Below, one piece after another: positions 7,267 to 15,551 of a stretch of DNA of 64,000 nt (its first letter is position 1; the number at the start of each line of letters is the position of its first letter). The stretch comes from Rhodospirillum sp047263945 (GTDB lineage: Bacteria > Pseudomonadota > Alphaproteobacteria > Rhodospirillales > Rhodospirillaceae), in NCBI RefSeq assembly GCF_047263945.1, contig NZ_JBLAVB010000002.1:629481-693480 (forward strand). Reading direction: 5' to 3'. Under the pieces are notes generated by a model. The model was not told where the DNA came from and ran no database searches. It was given only the letters and a program-made list of their open reading frames with translations. A program made the position numbers and the translations under genes.

Positions 7267-9414
7267 CTAGGGGAGGAAGGCGAGGCGCATATTGCCCCAA
7301 AGGCGATCATTAATCCGAATGGGGCAGTCTATTTCCTTCAGCAGTTCCATATGTCCGCTGTCCAAGACCCGGGGATAGGTCTGGACCAACATGGGCCGCT
7401 GATTGGTCGCCGCAACCAGTCCCGGCCGGTCGTCGAAAATGCGCCGGTTCCGGCTGTTCGCCAAATTCCATTCCGTTTCTCCGGGGCGCTGGGGCTTGCT
7501 GAAGGCCGCATTATGCGTGGGAATATATCCATTCCGATCCGTTGCACAGACCATGCGGATCGCCGGGTCCGCAGCAAGAGTCCGATCCTGAATGGCCGGA
7601 AACAGGCTGTCGGTCAGCTCCGAGTAGCGAGTGGTGAACTGCAATGGATCCGACCCATGAACGGGCGCGTACTGGGCGTCAAAAAGGTCTTCAACCGCAA
7701 TGCGGCGTTGATCCAAGGCGCTTTGAAGGGCGGCCGCTGCTTGGTTCGCGGCGGTCTGGCACAGATTGGAGTAACGATCGTTCTGGGCCTGGGCCTCTGT
7801 CATGATTTTGCGAACGCGGTCGCTTTGGGCCTTATCGATGGTTTGGAAACGGCAATGAATACCCGTCTCGGTCATGCCCATGACGGCCAGGGAAAAGCTC
7901 AAACCGTCCTTCATGATCAAAATGGCCTGATCGACTTTGGGCAGGTCGATTTTGGGATCGGACGGGAGCACCATGCAGCCGCGCTGGCTGAGATCGGCGA
8001 TGAACCCGTCGAAGGTTTTGCCGCCCAATTGAAGACGGACGGCTTCCACGGCGGCAAGGCGGTCCTCGGTGCGTCTGTTCCCCGTAAAGGAGCTTCTGAC
8101 GACAATGACAAGCCTCCGTCGCATATCCAGGATGCTTTTGGAGACGAGCTCGGCAAGGTCGTCCACCTTGGTTGCGGTCACTTCTGACTGTTGGACCTGC
8201 TGGGCCACATCCTGAATGGATCCCGCAGCGTGCCCCGTGGCTGAGGAGGCCTGATCGGCGGACCTGCCAATCTCGCCGGTGGCGGCATTTTGCTCCTCGA
8301 TCGCAGCGGCTATGGACCCGGACATATCGTCCACTTCGTTGATTTTTTTGGCGATGGACGTGATGGCCTGGTTGGCCTTGCCGGTGGCGGAGCGGACACC
8401 CCCGACCTGATCGTTGACGTCCTTTACGGCTTGTTCGGTTTGGTTGGCCAGTGACTTTACCTCGCTCGCCACGACGGCGAACCCCTTACCCGCATCACCG
8501 GCCCGGGCGGCCTCGATGGTGGCGTTCAAGGCCAGCATTTTGGTTTGAGTGGCAATGGTGTTGATCAGGTCGACCACGCCACTGATTTTTTGGGCGGCGG
8601 CGGAGAGGCCTTCAACCAGAGCTTGGGCTTCCTGTGCCTCGTCCGACGCCTTGGCCGTGACCTGTACTGAACCGGAGACCTGACGGGCGATCTCGGCACT
8701 GGAGGCATTCAGTTCCTCCGTTGCTGCTGCGACCGCGCCCACGTTTTCGGATGCTTCGTTGGAGGCATCGCGCACCTCCCCCACCAGCTGGGTCAGCGCC
8801 TGGGCCGCGTCCTTGAGGCTGCGGGACATTTCAGACATATGCGCGGCCTGGGCGGCGACGTCTTCCACGGTCATCTGGATTTCCCGTTCCAGCATTTCGA
8901 CCACAGCAAGGCTCTGTTCCTTGACCTTTTCGACTTCGCCCTTGGTGTTGTAGGCACTGATTGCCAAATCCATATCGAGCATGATTGCCGAGGTAATCGC
9001 GTTCAACTGCCGGGTCATGCTCTCGGGCTTGTGCTTGCCCCGGATCAGGACCTCTTGCACCCGTTGCAGGAAGAAGGTGTAGCCAGCGATATAGTAGCGG
9101 GGGTCCAGCCCGATCAGAGCGTGGGCGTCGCCGATCCGTTTGGCCCGCTCGAAGAAATCACCGTCAAAGGAGCCGCTGAATAGGATTTCCCAATGTTCTG
9201 CCTGCTTGGTCTTGAGAACTGGGATCTCGGGTCCCTTGTCCAGGATCGCCACCAGATCTGGATTCCTGGTGATATGGGCGTAAAACCCGTCGATCAGGCT
9301 GGGCAGGTGGGGGCGGACGAGAGACCAAGCGGCCCGCAGATCCGATCGGGATTGATCGGAGAGGCCTAAAAAGGCGAGTCTTGCATCGCGATCCTTGGCG
9401 ATGGTGTCCGTCAT
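7267..9414 (-). CDS. Globin-coupled chemoreceptor with PilZ domain and C-terminal sensor-like domain
   Basis: Cytoplasmic signal transducer of 715 residues with no clear membrane segment. Residues 1-160 are a protoglobin (globin-coupled sensor) domain; RIGDAHALIGLDPRYY contains the likely proximal haem ligand His98. Residues about 210-430 are a methyl-accepting chemotaxis signalling domain with the conserved tip around NATIEAARAGDAGKGFAVVA (298-317). Residues about 445-530 look like a PilZ c-di-GMP module, with NRRTEDR and DLSQRG at 474-479. Residues about 560-715 form a further domain with DRNGYIPTHN and WGNMRLAFLP, resembling a Cache/PAS-like ligand domain placed at the C-terminus. It probably links oxygen or redox sensing, and perhaps c-di-GMP, to motility. 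Start ATG 9414 has GGGGA upstream; a TTG at 9432 is less likely. Confidence 0.88.
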   Translation of the reverse strand: MTDTIAKDRDARLAFLGLSDQSRSDLRAAWSLVRPHLPSLIDGFYAHITRNPDLVAILDKGPEIPVLKTKQAEHWEILFSGSFDGDFFERAKRIGDAHALIGLDPRYYIAGYTFFLQRVQEVLIRGKHKPESMTRQLNAITSAIMLDMDLAISAYNTKGEVEKVKEQSLAVVEMLEREIQMTVEDVAAQAAHMSEMSRSLKDAAQALTQLVGEVRDASNEASENVGAVAAATEELNASSAEIARQVSGSVQVTAKASDEAQEAQALVEGLSAAAQKISGVVDLINTIATQTKMLALNATIEAARAGDAGKGFAVVASEVKSLANQTEQAVKDVNDQVGGVRSATGKANQAITSIAKKINEVDDMSGSIAAAIEEQNAATGEIGRSADQASSATGHAAGSIQDVAQQVQQSEVTATKVDDLAELVSKSILDMRRRLVIVVRSSFTGNRRTEDRLAAVEAVRLQLGGKTFDGFIADLSQRGCMVLPSDPKIDLPKVDQAILIMKDGLSFSLAVMGMTETGIHCRFQTIDKAQSDRVRKIMTEAQAQNDRYSNLCQTAANQAAAALQSALDQRRIAVEDLFDAQYAPVHGSDPLQFTTRYSELTDSLFPAIQDRTLAADPAIRMVCATDRNGYIPTHNAAFSKPQRPGETEWNLANSRNRRIFDDRPGLVAATNQRPMLVQTYPRVLDSGHMELLKEIDCPIRINDRLWGNMRLAFLP

Positions 9415-9611
9415 GGAACAGTCCCCGATCAACAGTGGATTTTATGGAATTGTGGTGAGATCTTTAGCCCAATCCGACGTTTCGGAGTGTTGGCCAAAGA
9501 CCTTAAGAGTTTCCTGACGATCTGAAGGCGAACGCCCTAAAACGTCTAGATCTTTCATTCTTGATTGAGCCATCATTCAAAAAGTGGGTGACGAGACGGG
9601 AGAAAAAACAA

Positions 9612-10241
9612 TCACGCGCTTTTCGGGGGGGCTGTCGCGACCATGCTTGGCCGCTTTGCGAAATCCTCGTACCAAGCGGACAGTCCCGGATGATCGTCTC
9701 GCCAGAACTCGTCGGCGAAGCGGAAGTCCAGGTATCCCAAAGCCGCACCAATGGCGATGTGACCGATGGTCAAAGAGCTGTCCGTCAACTTGGATGCGTC
9801 TTTTTCCAGTAACTTGAGTGTGCGATCAACGGCCCGTTTCATGCGTTCGGGCCACCAGGTGCCCCGTTCGTGTTCGGGGCGGCGATGGAACTCGATTGTG
9901 CGGGCGAGGGCCGCATCGGTTACGCCATCCCCAAGGGCGAGCCAGCGAAGGGCGTCCAGGCGCGCCGCGCCAGAAGAGGGGAAAAGCTTGGCCTCCCCAT
10001 GCAGGTCATCCAAGTACAGGCAGATCATCACGCTTTCGGGCAGAACCGTACCGTCGGGCAGGATCAAAGCCGGGACCTTGCCCAGGGGGTTGTCGCCCTG
10101 GATATCCGTGTCTTCCTCCCAGACCAAGGTGGGAATCAGGTCTAGGCAGTCGATCAGACCCGTTTCATGGGCCAGAACCATGACCTTCCGCACGTAGGGC
10201 GAGGCCGGGGAGTGGCGCAGGCGCATTTTTGTTTGAGTCAT
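9612..10241 (-). CDS. Glutathione S-transferase family protein
   Basis: Thioredoxin-like N-terminal domain (LRHSPASPYVRKVMVLAHE, then GKVPALILPDGTVLPESVMI with the cis-proline and the ES glutathione-binding pair) followed by an all-helical C-terminal domain. At 209 residues it has GST length. Substrate cannot be told. It starts two bases after the stop of gloB, so it is in one operon with another glutathione-using enzyme, consistent with detoxification. The C-terminus is rich in Ala and Pro and unremarkable. Confidence 0.88.
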   Translation of the reverse strand: MTQTKMRLRHSPASPYVRKVMVLAHETGLIDCLDLIPTLVWEEDTDIQGDNPLGKVPALILPDGTVLPESVMICLYLDDLHGEAKLFPSSGAARLDALRWLALGDGVTDAALARTIEFHRRPEHERGTWWPERMKRAVDRTLKLLEKDASKLTDSSLTIGHIAIGAALGYLDFRFADEFWRDDHPGLSAWYEDFAKRPSMVATAPPKSA

Positions 10242-10243
10242 GG

Positions 10244-11014
10244 TCAGAACCGATCCTTTTTCAGGCGGGTGGTGGCGAAGACATCGACGGCTGCGGCTCC
10301 GTCCATGGAGAGTGCGGCCTGCAAATCCGCTTTATCGGCGCGGAGGAAGGGATTGTAGGCTCGCTCCTGGCCCAGGAACGTGGGCACGGTGGGGTGTCCC
10401 TTGGCCCGCAGGGCATCGACTTCAACGGCGCGGTCGCGCAGGGCTTGATTGCGGGGGTCCACGGTCAGGGCAAAGGTGATGTTGGACTGGGTATATTCAT
10501 GGGCGCAGAAGATCAGCGTTTCGGCGGGGAGGTCGCGTAGGCGCATCAGGGACTCCCACATTTGTCCCGCCGTTCCCTCGAACAAGCGGCCGCAGCCAGC
10601 AGAAAACAAGGTGTCCCCGCAGAAGAGGGCGTGGCTGTCCGGAAACCAATAAGACACATGGCCCAAGGTATGGCCCGGGGTTGCGATGACCTCCGCCTTG
10701 GCCTCGCCGATCTTGATGTAATCCCCATCGGTCACGGTTTGGTCGATACCGGGAATGCGCTCAGCGTCCGGACCGTAGCCGACGATCAGGGCACCCGTGG
10801 CTGCCTTTATGCTCTCGTTTCCCCCCGTATGGTCGAAATGGTGGTGAGTGTTGAGGATATGGGTGATGGTCCAGCCGAGCGTGCGGGCCTTGTCCAGGAC
10901 TGGTTCGGCTTCCGCTGGATCGACCACGGCACAGGCGCCCGTCGCCTTGCACCGAGCCAAGTAGATGTAGTTGTCTGAAAGGACGGGAATTTGCTGGATG
11001 TCCAGTTTACTCAA
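10244..11014 (-). CDS. gloB: Hydroxyacylglutathione hydrolase (glyoxalase II)
   Basis: Zinc/iron metallo-beta-lactamase fold enzyme that hydrolyses S-D-lactoylglutathione to lactate and glutathione, the second step of methylglyoxal detoxification. The metal motif THHHFDH is at about residues 56-62, with further ligands in ATPGHTLGH, FCGDTLFSAGCGR and CAHEYTQSN, all diagnostic of GloB. The C-terminal glyoxalase II helices end with PFLRAD. Length 256 is normal. It is followed by a GST gene and is divergent from a methyltransferase gene. Confidence 0.94.
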   Translation of the reverse strand: MSKLDIQQIPVLSDNYIYLARCKATGACAVVDPAEAEPVLDKARTLGWTITHILNTHHHFDHTGGNESIKAATGALIVGYGPDAERIPGIDQTVTDGDYIKIGEAKAEVIATPGHTLGHVSYWFPDSHALFCGDTLFSAGCGRLFEGTAGQMWESLMRLRDLPAETLIFCAHEYTQSNITFALTVDPRNQALRDRAVEVDALRAKGHPTVPTFLGQERAYNPFLRADKADLQAALSMDGAAAVDVFATTRLKKDRF

Positions 11015-11373
11015 GGTGATGTCTCCCCGGACGGTGGATTCTCGGGCCGGGCGGCGGGCCTTTACGGAGTGGATGAGATTGTCTCGTCCTTAGCTTATAG
11101 ACCTTGGACTCTCCAAACCATTGGGTTTGGCTAGGACCTCCGGCCCCTGAGGGAGCGACCCTCTCTTCGTGCGATCCGTTCTCTTTGGGCTTTCGCCGCT
11201 GGTATACCCGGCGGATTCTTTTTACCCTGTCCCATGTGGGGTTGCCAGCCGCCAACGCAAGCAGTCTTAGGCTGGCGAAGGCAGGAACCGGCCTTAAGGT
11301 CGCATTTCGTCTTTCCACTCAGGTCCGATGGAACCGACCCCGTTGATTTTTGGAAATTGGAAAGGATGGCTGC
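11015..11373. other. 359-base intergenic region with several hairpins; possible structured RNA
   Basis: Between the divergent gloB and methyltransferase genes. Hairpin-capable pieces include CCAAACCATTGGGTTTGG at 11116-11133, CCTCCGG/CCGGAGG-type pairings near 11140-11160, and GGCTGG repeats near 11240-11275. Short frames on both strands have no convincing start or family motif. I could not match it to tmRNA, 6S, RNase P or SRP RNA by eye. Confidence 0.3.
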
Positions 11374-12123
11374 ATGTGGACCGATGTCGTCGACCTGAGG
11401 GAATTCTATGGCAAGCGTCTGGGGCGCGCGGCCCGGCGTTTGAATCTGGCTGCCCTGCGGGAGCGCTGGCCCGATGTGAGGGGGGCCCGGGTGCTGGGGC
11501 TGGGATATGCCAGTCCCTATTTGCGGCCATTTACGGGCGAGGCCGAACGGGTCATTGCCGCCATGCCCGCGCCCATGGGGGCAGCCCGGTGGCCGACGCG
11601 GGAACCGGCCCTGACCACCTTGGTAGATGAATTCGATCTGCCTTTTCCCGACCGTTCCTTCGATCGCCTGTTGTTGATTCATGCTTTGGAATTCACCGAC
11701 CACGCCCGGGTTCTTCTGCGGGAATGCTGGCGGGTGCTCGCCGACGGTGGGGTGATGATTGTCGTCGTTCCCAATCGGGCGGGGGCCTGGGCCCGGTTGG
11801 AGCGGTCGCCCTTCGCCTACGGTTTGCCCTACTCGGAAGGGCAATTGTCCCGGCTGCTGAAGGACAACATGTTCGCACCCCTGGGGTCTGGCACCGCCCT
11901 GTTCATGCCACCAACCCGGTCGCGTTTGGTGCAGGGATCGGCCAACGCATTGGAGCGCCTTGGGAACCGGTGGTTTTCGGGTTTTGGCGGGGTGGTGATC
12001 AGCGAATGTGCCAAACAAATTGCCTTGCCCTTGTTGCGGGAAGCCCCCCGCCGTCGGGTCTACGCCGCTTTGCCCAGATCGTCCCGGGTTTCGGGACCCT
12101 CGCCGGCGACCCGGGGAGAGTGA
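11374..12123 (+). CDS. Class I SAM-dependent methyltransferase
   Basis: A 249-residue protein with a methyltransferase type 11-like core. It has a motif I variant RGARVLGLGYASPY, the acidic post-I region LTTLVDEFDLPFPDRSFD, and motif III-like LRECWRVLADGGVMIVVVPN. The glycine-rich loop is slightly degenerate (GLGYAS). AAGGA seven bases upstream supports the ATG at 11374, and an in-frame ATG at 11350 is less likely. The substrate is unknown. It is commonly found beside gloB in related bacteria, and here is divergent from it. Confidence 0.8.
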   Translation: MWTDVVDLREFYGKRLGRAARRLNLAALRERWPDVRGARVLGLGYASPYLRPFTGEAERVIAAMPAPMGAARWPTREPALTTLVDEFDLPFPDRSFDRLLLIHALEFTDHARVLLRECWRVLADGGVMIVVVPNRAGAWARLERSPFAYGLPYSEGQLSRLLKDNMFAPLGSGTALFMPPTRSRLVQGSANALERLGNRWFSGFGGVVISECAKQIALPLLREAPRRRVYAALPRSSRVSGPSPATRGE

Positions 12124-12133
12124 CGGCAGGGTC

Positions 12134-12742
12134 CTATCCCTGGGAAGAGGGCACGACGGAGGTGAAGGACCAGACGCCATTCTCGTCGAGCTCGACGCGG
12201 CCTAGAGGACGTCCGGTGCCGGTGGGGAGGTGCAGCCCGGCCAATCCGTCCGTGACGATGACGGTGTTGTCGGGACCGATGATGGCGCCGACCCGGGCAT
12301 CACCTTTGGGTGAGGTCAGGATTGGTCCCACGGCTGTGCGCAGTACCCGGACCACAGCGGGGTTCACCAAGTCGACCAGGATTTCGCCACCCGGTTCGTT
12401 CAGACGCACATAGGGACCACCGGTCTCGAGAGAGGCCTCGTGCCAGGACACGGTCATCGCATCCTTTGCGTTGGCGGCTTCGAAGAGATCCGTTTCCACA
12501 ATGGGTTGCCCAGCCCGCTCCAGGGCGATATGGCGGCGTTGAGAGCCTGACATGATCGTGCGTCGGACAAGGACCAATCGGCTGGTCGAATCGGGCAGGG
12601 GAATCACGACCCGCTCCCGTTTCTCTAGAACCAGGGCCAGGGGGTCATCGGCGAATTGGACCAGCGCCAATCCCCCCATAACCAAGCTCAATAGGCCGAG
12701 GGCGCCGGTAATGGCGAGGACCTTGCGGGTGCGCCTAATCAC
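12134..12742 (-). CDS. Hypothetical membrane-anchored protein
   Basis: Not assigned to a family. An N-terminal membrane anchor (VLAITGALGLLSLVMGGLAL, about residues 8-27) is followed by a 170-residue, probably periplasmic, beta-rich region. The start is a GTG at 12742 that overlaps the stop of the upstream frame (CGTGATTAG), with AAGGA upstream, so it is probably translationally coupled to the 12735-13091 gene. It converges on the methyltransferase gene ten bases away. Confidence 0.7.
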   Translation of the reverse strand: MIRRTRKVLAITGALGLLSLVMGGLALVQFADDPLALVLEKRERVVIPLPDSTSRLVLVRRTIMSGSQRRHIALERAGQPIVETDLFEAANAKDAMTVSWHEASLETGGPYVRLNEPGGEILVDLVNPAVVRVLRTAVGPILTSPKGDARVGAIIGPDNTVIVTDGLAGLHLPTGTGRPLGRVELDENGVWSFTSVVPSSQG

Positions 12743-13091
12743 GATTGTGTTTCCTTGGATAGCAGGAAGACCGGTTGAGCCGCCAGAAGGGTGGCAGGGG
12801 GCCGTCGGCTTCGAATTGTTGGAGGCGGCCCTGTTCGCTCAGGGCCAATCCCTTCTTCACGCGATTGGCCATATCCTGGCAGAGTTGACGGAAATCGAGA
12901 AGGGTACAGAAGTGGGAATTGGATGCGGTCCCCCATTGCAAGGGAATGTCACCGCTGATCGGCATTCGTCTCCGGGTCGCAATCTGAAAACGCTTTTTCC
13001 AACAGGAGAAATTGTGAGTTGAAGCGATGGCGCGGGCGGCGATACGCAACAGGTTTTCAAGGATTACTCGGGGATGCTCTGTTTCCCGCAA
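12735..13091 (-). CDS. Hypothetical protein, about 118 residues
   Basis: Not recognised. The frame has strongly G/C-biased third positions and reads ILENLLRIAARAIASTHNFS, then RRRMPISGDIPLQWGTASN, then GPLPPFWRLNRSS. This looks like a soluble conserved protein. Its stop overlaps the start of the downstream gene, which supports its reality. A TTG at 13091 has GGAG eight bases upstream. The frame stays open to an ATG at 13205, but that extension is Pro/Ser-rich low-complexity and probably not coding. Confidence 0.5.
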   Translation of the reverse strand: MRETEHPRVILENLLRIAARAIASTHNFSCWKKRFQIATRRRMPISGDIPLQWGTASNSHFCTLLDFRQLCQDMANRVKKGLALSEQGRLQQFEADGPLPPFWRLNRSSCYPRKHNRD

Positions 13092-13477
13092 GCTGTCGAC
13101 TCCGCCTGGTGGGGAGGGCGGCGTTGGTGAATGGGGGGGCGGCGAATGGAGGGGCGGTGATCGCGAGGGCAAGGGCTGTCTCCGGTCGTCGAACGACGTC
13201 CTCACCTGCTTGAGAGTCCGTTGGGTGAGGAGACGGGGCCAGACTAGCTAGAAAGGGGGTCGTTTCCTGTCAACGATTTCTTTGATTCCGACGCCCTTTG
13301 GGGATAAACCTGTCACCCCTTGTTCAGAGTTCGGGATTCTTTCGACCTCTCTTAATAACCGTGCCGTGTTGCGGCTTGGAGTATTTTTGCATCAGATTGG
13401 GACCAATCTGGTTGTGAATGATGCTCTCCTGTCTCGAGAACCGGACGATCCTTGACGGGACCTTCCCTGGAGTGCCA
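13092..13477. other. Intergenic region, nothing convincing seen
   Basis: About 385 bases between a minus-strand small gene and the chorismate mutase gene. It holds a G-rich tract near 13100-13170 and the small inverted repeat AGATTGGGACCAATCT near 13394. No clear promoter, terminator or RNA was identified. Confidence 0.4.
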
Positions 13478-14359
13478 ATGACCGACAGACCTCCTTCGCT
13501 CAGCGACCTTCGGCGGGAAATCGATGGGATCGATGATGCGATCCATGACCTCATCATGCGGCGTGCCCAGATTGCAGACCGGGTTCGCAAGGCAAAGGGT
13601 GCGGAAGGGGGGGGCGCTGTGTTCCTCCGACCTGGGCGGGAAGCGGCGGTCCTGCGCCGATTGGTTGCGCGTCACGGTGGTCCCTTCCCCAGGAGGACCC
13701 TGGTTCGGCTTTGGCGGGAGATCTTTGCGGTGATCGTCTCCATGCAGGGTCGGTTCTCCGTTGCGGTTTGGGTTCCGGAATCCGGTGATGGCTATTTGGA
13801 ATTGGCCCGCGATCAATATGGCTCTCACACCCCGGCCACGCTTCACCAATCCCTGGGGCAGGTGACACAAGAGGTCGTGGAGGGGCGCGCGACGGTTGGT
13901 GTCCTGCCTCTCCCCACGGCCGAGGATCCCTTGGCTTGGTGGCCTCAACTCATGTCGGAAATGGCTGGAACGCCGCGGATCGTTTCTCGTCTGCCTTTCG
14001 CCGGTAGTCGGAGCGGCAAGGAAGCCCTTTCTATCGCCTGTCTGGATCCGGAACCCAGTGGGGGCGAGGACCGGGGCCTGCTCGCCCTGGAATCCAGTGC
14101 GCACCTGAGCAGGGCCGGCTTGCTTGATGCCCTGAGAGATTCGGGCTTCGATCCTGTGGGAGTGATGGACGTCCGGCCCCAGGGGCCGGACGTCCGCCTG
14201 ACTCTGGTGGAAGTTATAGGTTTCGTTCCCGCCGGAGACACCCGATTGGGCAGTCTGGGAGATGGGGGACATGGCCCCATTAGCCGGGTTGTGGTTTTGG
14301 GCTGTTACGCCCAGCCGTTCTCGTCCGAATCCATGGATGGTGCTCCGTCCGGGGGCTGA
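13478..14359 (+). CDS. Chorismate mutase (AroQ type) with C-terminal prephenate-dehydratase-like region
   Basis: Residues 1-95 form an AroQ helical chorismate mutase domain: LRREIDGIDDAIHDLIMRRA with the conserved Arg and Asp residues, then a Lys in RVRKAKG. It converts chorismate to prephenate. The remaining 200 residues (YGSHTPATLHQSLGQV, ATVGVLPLPTAEDPLAWW, a late VIGFVPAGDTRL) resemble a degraded prephenate dehydratase/ACT arrangement. The TRDT catalytic motif of PheA is not visible, so dehydratase activity is doubtful. The ATG at 13478 gives the normal N-terminus. It begins the mutase-hisC-tyrA operon, supplying prephenate to TyrA. Confidence 0.85.
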   Translation: MTDRPPSLSDLRREIDGIDDAIHDLIMRRAQIADRVRKAKGAEGGGAVFLRPGREAAVLRRLVARHGGPFPRRTLVRLWREIFAVIVSMQGRFSVAVWVPESGDGYLELARDQYGSHTPATLHQSLGQVTQEVVEGRATVGVLPLPTAEDPLAWWPQLMSEMAGTPRIVSRLPFAGSRSGKEALSIACLDPEPSGGEDRGLLALESSAHLSRAGLLDALRDSGFDPVGVMDVRPQGPDVRLTLVEVIGFVPAGDTRLGSLGDGGHGPISRVVVLGCYAQPFSSESMDGAPSGG

Positions 14360-14438
14360 CTGACCGGTCCATGTTCTCCAATGGCGCCTTTCTGCGTTTT
14401 CCTTGTCCTTGACCGACCAAGATAAAGAGTTCCGTATC

Positions 14439-15551
14439 ATGACCGACGTGATCATTCCCCAGCCTCAACCGGGCATCATGGACATCACCCCTTACGCCGG
14501 TGGCGAGAGCAAGGTCCCGGGTGTCGATCGGGTGATTAAGCTCTCCTCCAACGAAGGCGCATTGGGGGCCAGCCCGCGTGCACGCGAAGCCATGGCCCGA
14601 TCGGTTTTGGAGGCCCATCGCTATCCCGATGGCAACTCGGCGGCCTTGCGGATCGCTATTGGTGAGGCCCAGGGCCTGGATCCAGACCGGATCGTCTGTG
14701 GCGCTGGATCGGACGAGTTGATCGGTCTGCTGTGTCGGGCCTACGCCGGTCCCGGGGACACCATTGTCCAGACCGCCCACGGATTCCTGATGTACGCCAT
14801 TTACGCCAAAAGCTGCGGGGTTGAGGCGATTCTCGCGCCGGAGCGGGACAAAACTGCGGATGTGGATGCCATTCTGGCGTCCGTCCAACCCAACACGCGG
14901 CTGGTCTTCCTGGCCAATCCGAATAACCCGACCGGGACCTATATCGCCCACGACGAGGTCATTCGCCTGCGGGAGGGCTTGCGGGACGACATCATCCTGG
15001 TCCTGGATGCCGCCTACGCCGAATTCGTGCTGCGCAACGACTATGACCCGGGCGCGGCCCTGGTGGATAGCCACCCCAATACGGTCATGCTCCGGACTTT
15101 TTCGAAAATCTACGGTCTGGGCGGTGTCCGGCTGGGGTGGGCCTATGGTCCGGCCCATATCATCGATGTTCTGAACCGGGTGCGCAGCCCATTCAATGTG
15201 TCAGCTCCCGCCCAGGCGGCGGGCGAGGTGGCCATTGGCGACCAGACGTTCCTTGATTTGAGCCGCAGCCACAATACCCATTGGTTGGATTGGACTCAGG
15301 CAAAGGCCCGCAGCTTGGGTCTGAGCGTGACCGATTCCGTCTGCAATTTTGCCCTGATTACCTTCGAGGCTCAGGGGAGGCGGACCGCAGCCAAGGCCGA
15401 TGCCTTCCTGCGCTCCCGCGGCGTGATCGTCCGCCGGGTGGCGGGCTACAGCCTGCCCGATTCCATTCGCCTGTCCATCGGGCGAGACGACGACATGGAA
15501 CTGGCCATGGGCACCCTGGCTGAATTCATGGAAACCGGGGGAGCGACATGA
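14439..15551 (+). CDS. hisC: Histidinol-phosphate aminotransferase
   Basis: PLP-dependent fold type I aminotransferase acting in histidine synthesis, and often also in tyrosine/phenylalanine synthesis. Visible features: KLSSNEGALGASPRA near the N-terminus, the NPNNPTGTYI motif, DAAYAEF, and FSKIYGLGGVRLGW containing the PLP lysine. The protein has 370 residues. ATG 14439 is preferred over an upstream TTG at 14403. It overlaps tyrA by four bases (ATGA). The location between chorismate mutase and prephenate dehydrogenase suggests that this copy works on aromatic amino acids as well as, or instead of, histidinol phosphate. Confidence 0.93.
   Translation: MTDVIIPQPQPGIMDITPYAGGESKVPGVDRVIKLSSNEGALGASPRAREAMARSVLEAHRYPDGNSAALRIAIGEAQGLDPDRIVCGAGSDELIGLLCRAYAGPGDTIVQTAHGFLMYAIYAKSCGVEAILAPERDKTADVDAILASVQPNTRLVFLANPNNPTGTYIAHDEVIRLREGLRDDIILVLDAAYAEFVLRNDYDPGAALVDSHPNTVMLRTFSKIYGLGGVRLGWAYGPAHIIDVLNRVRSPFNVSAPAQAAGEVAIGDQTFLDLSRSHNTHWLDWTQAKARSLGLSVTDSVCNFALITFEAQGRRTAAKADAFLRSRGVIVRRVAGYSLPDSIRLSIGRDDDMELAMGTLAEFMETGGAT

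Noticed and set aside
12552..13022. 156-codon plus-strand frame
   Set aside because: It overlaps two minus-strand frames that are coupled by overlapping stop/start codons and have better codon bias.
13352..14455. 367-codon minus-strand frame opposite chorismate mutase
   Set aside because: The plus-strand frame has AroQ motifs and operon context; the opposite frame has none.
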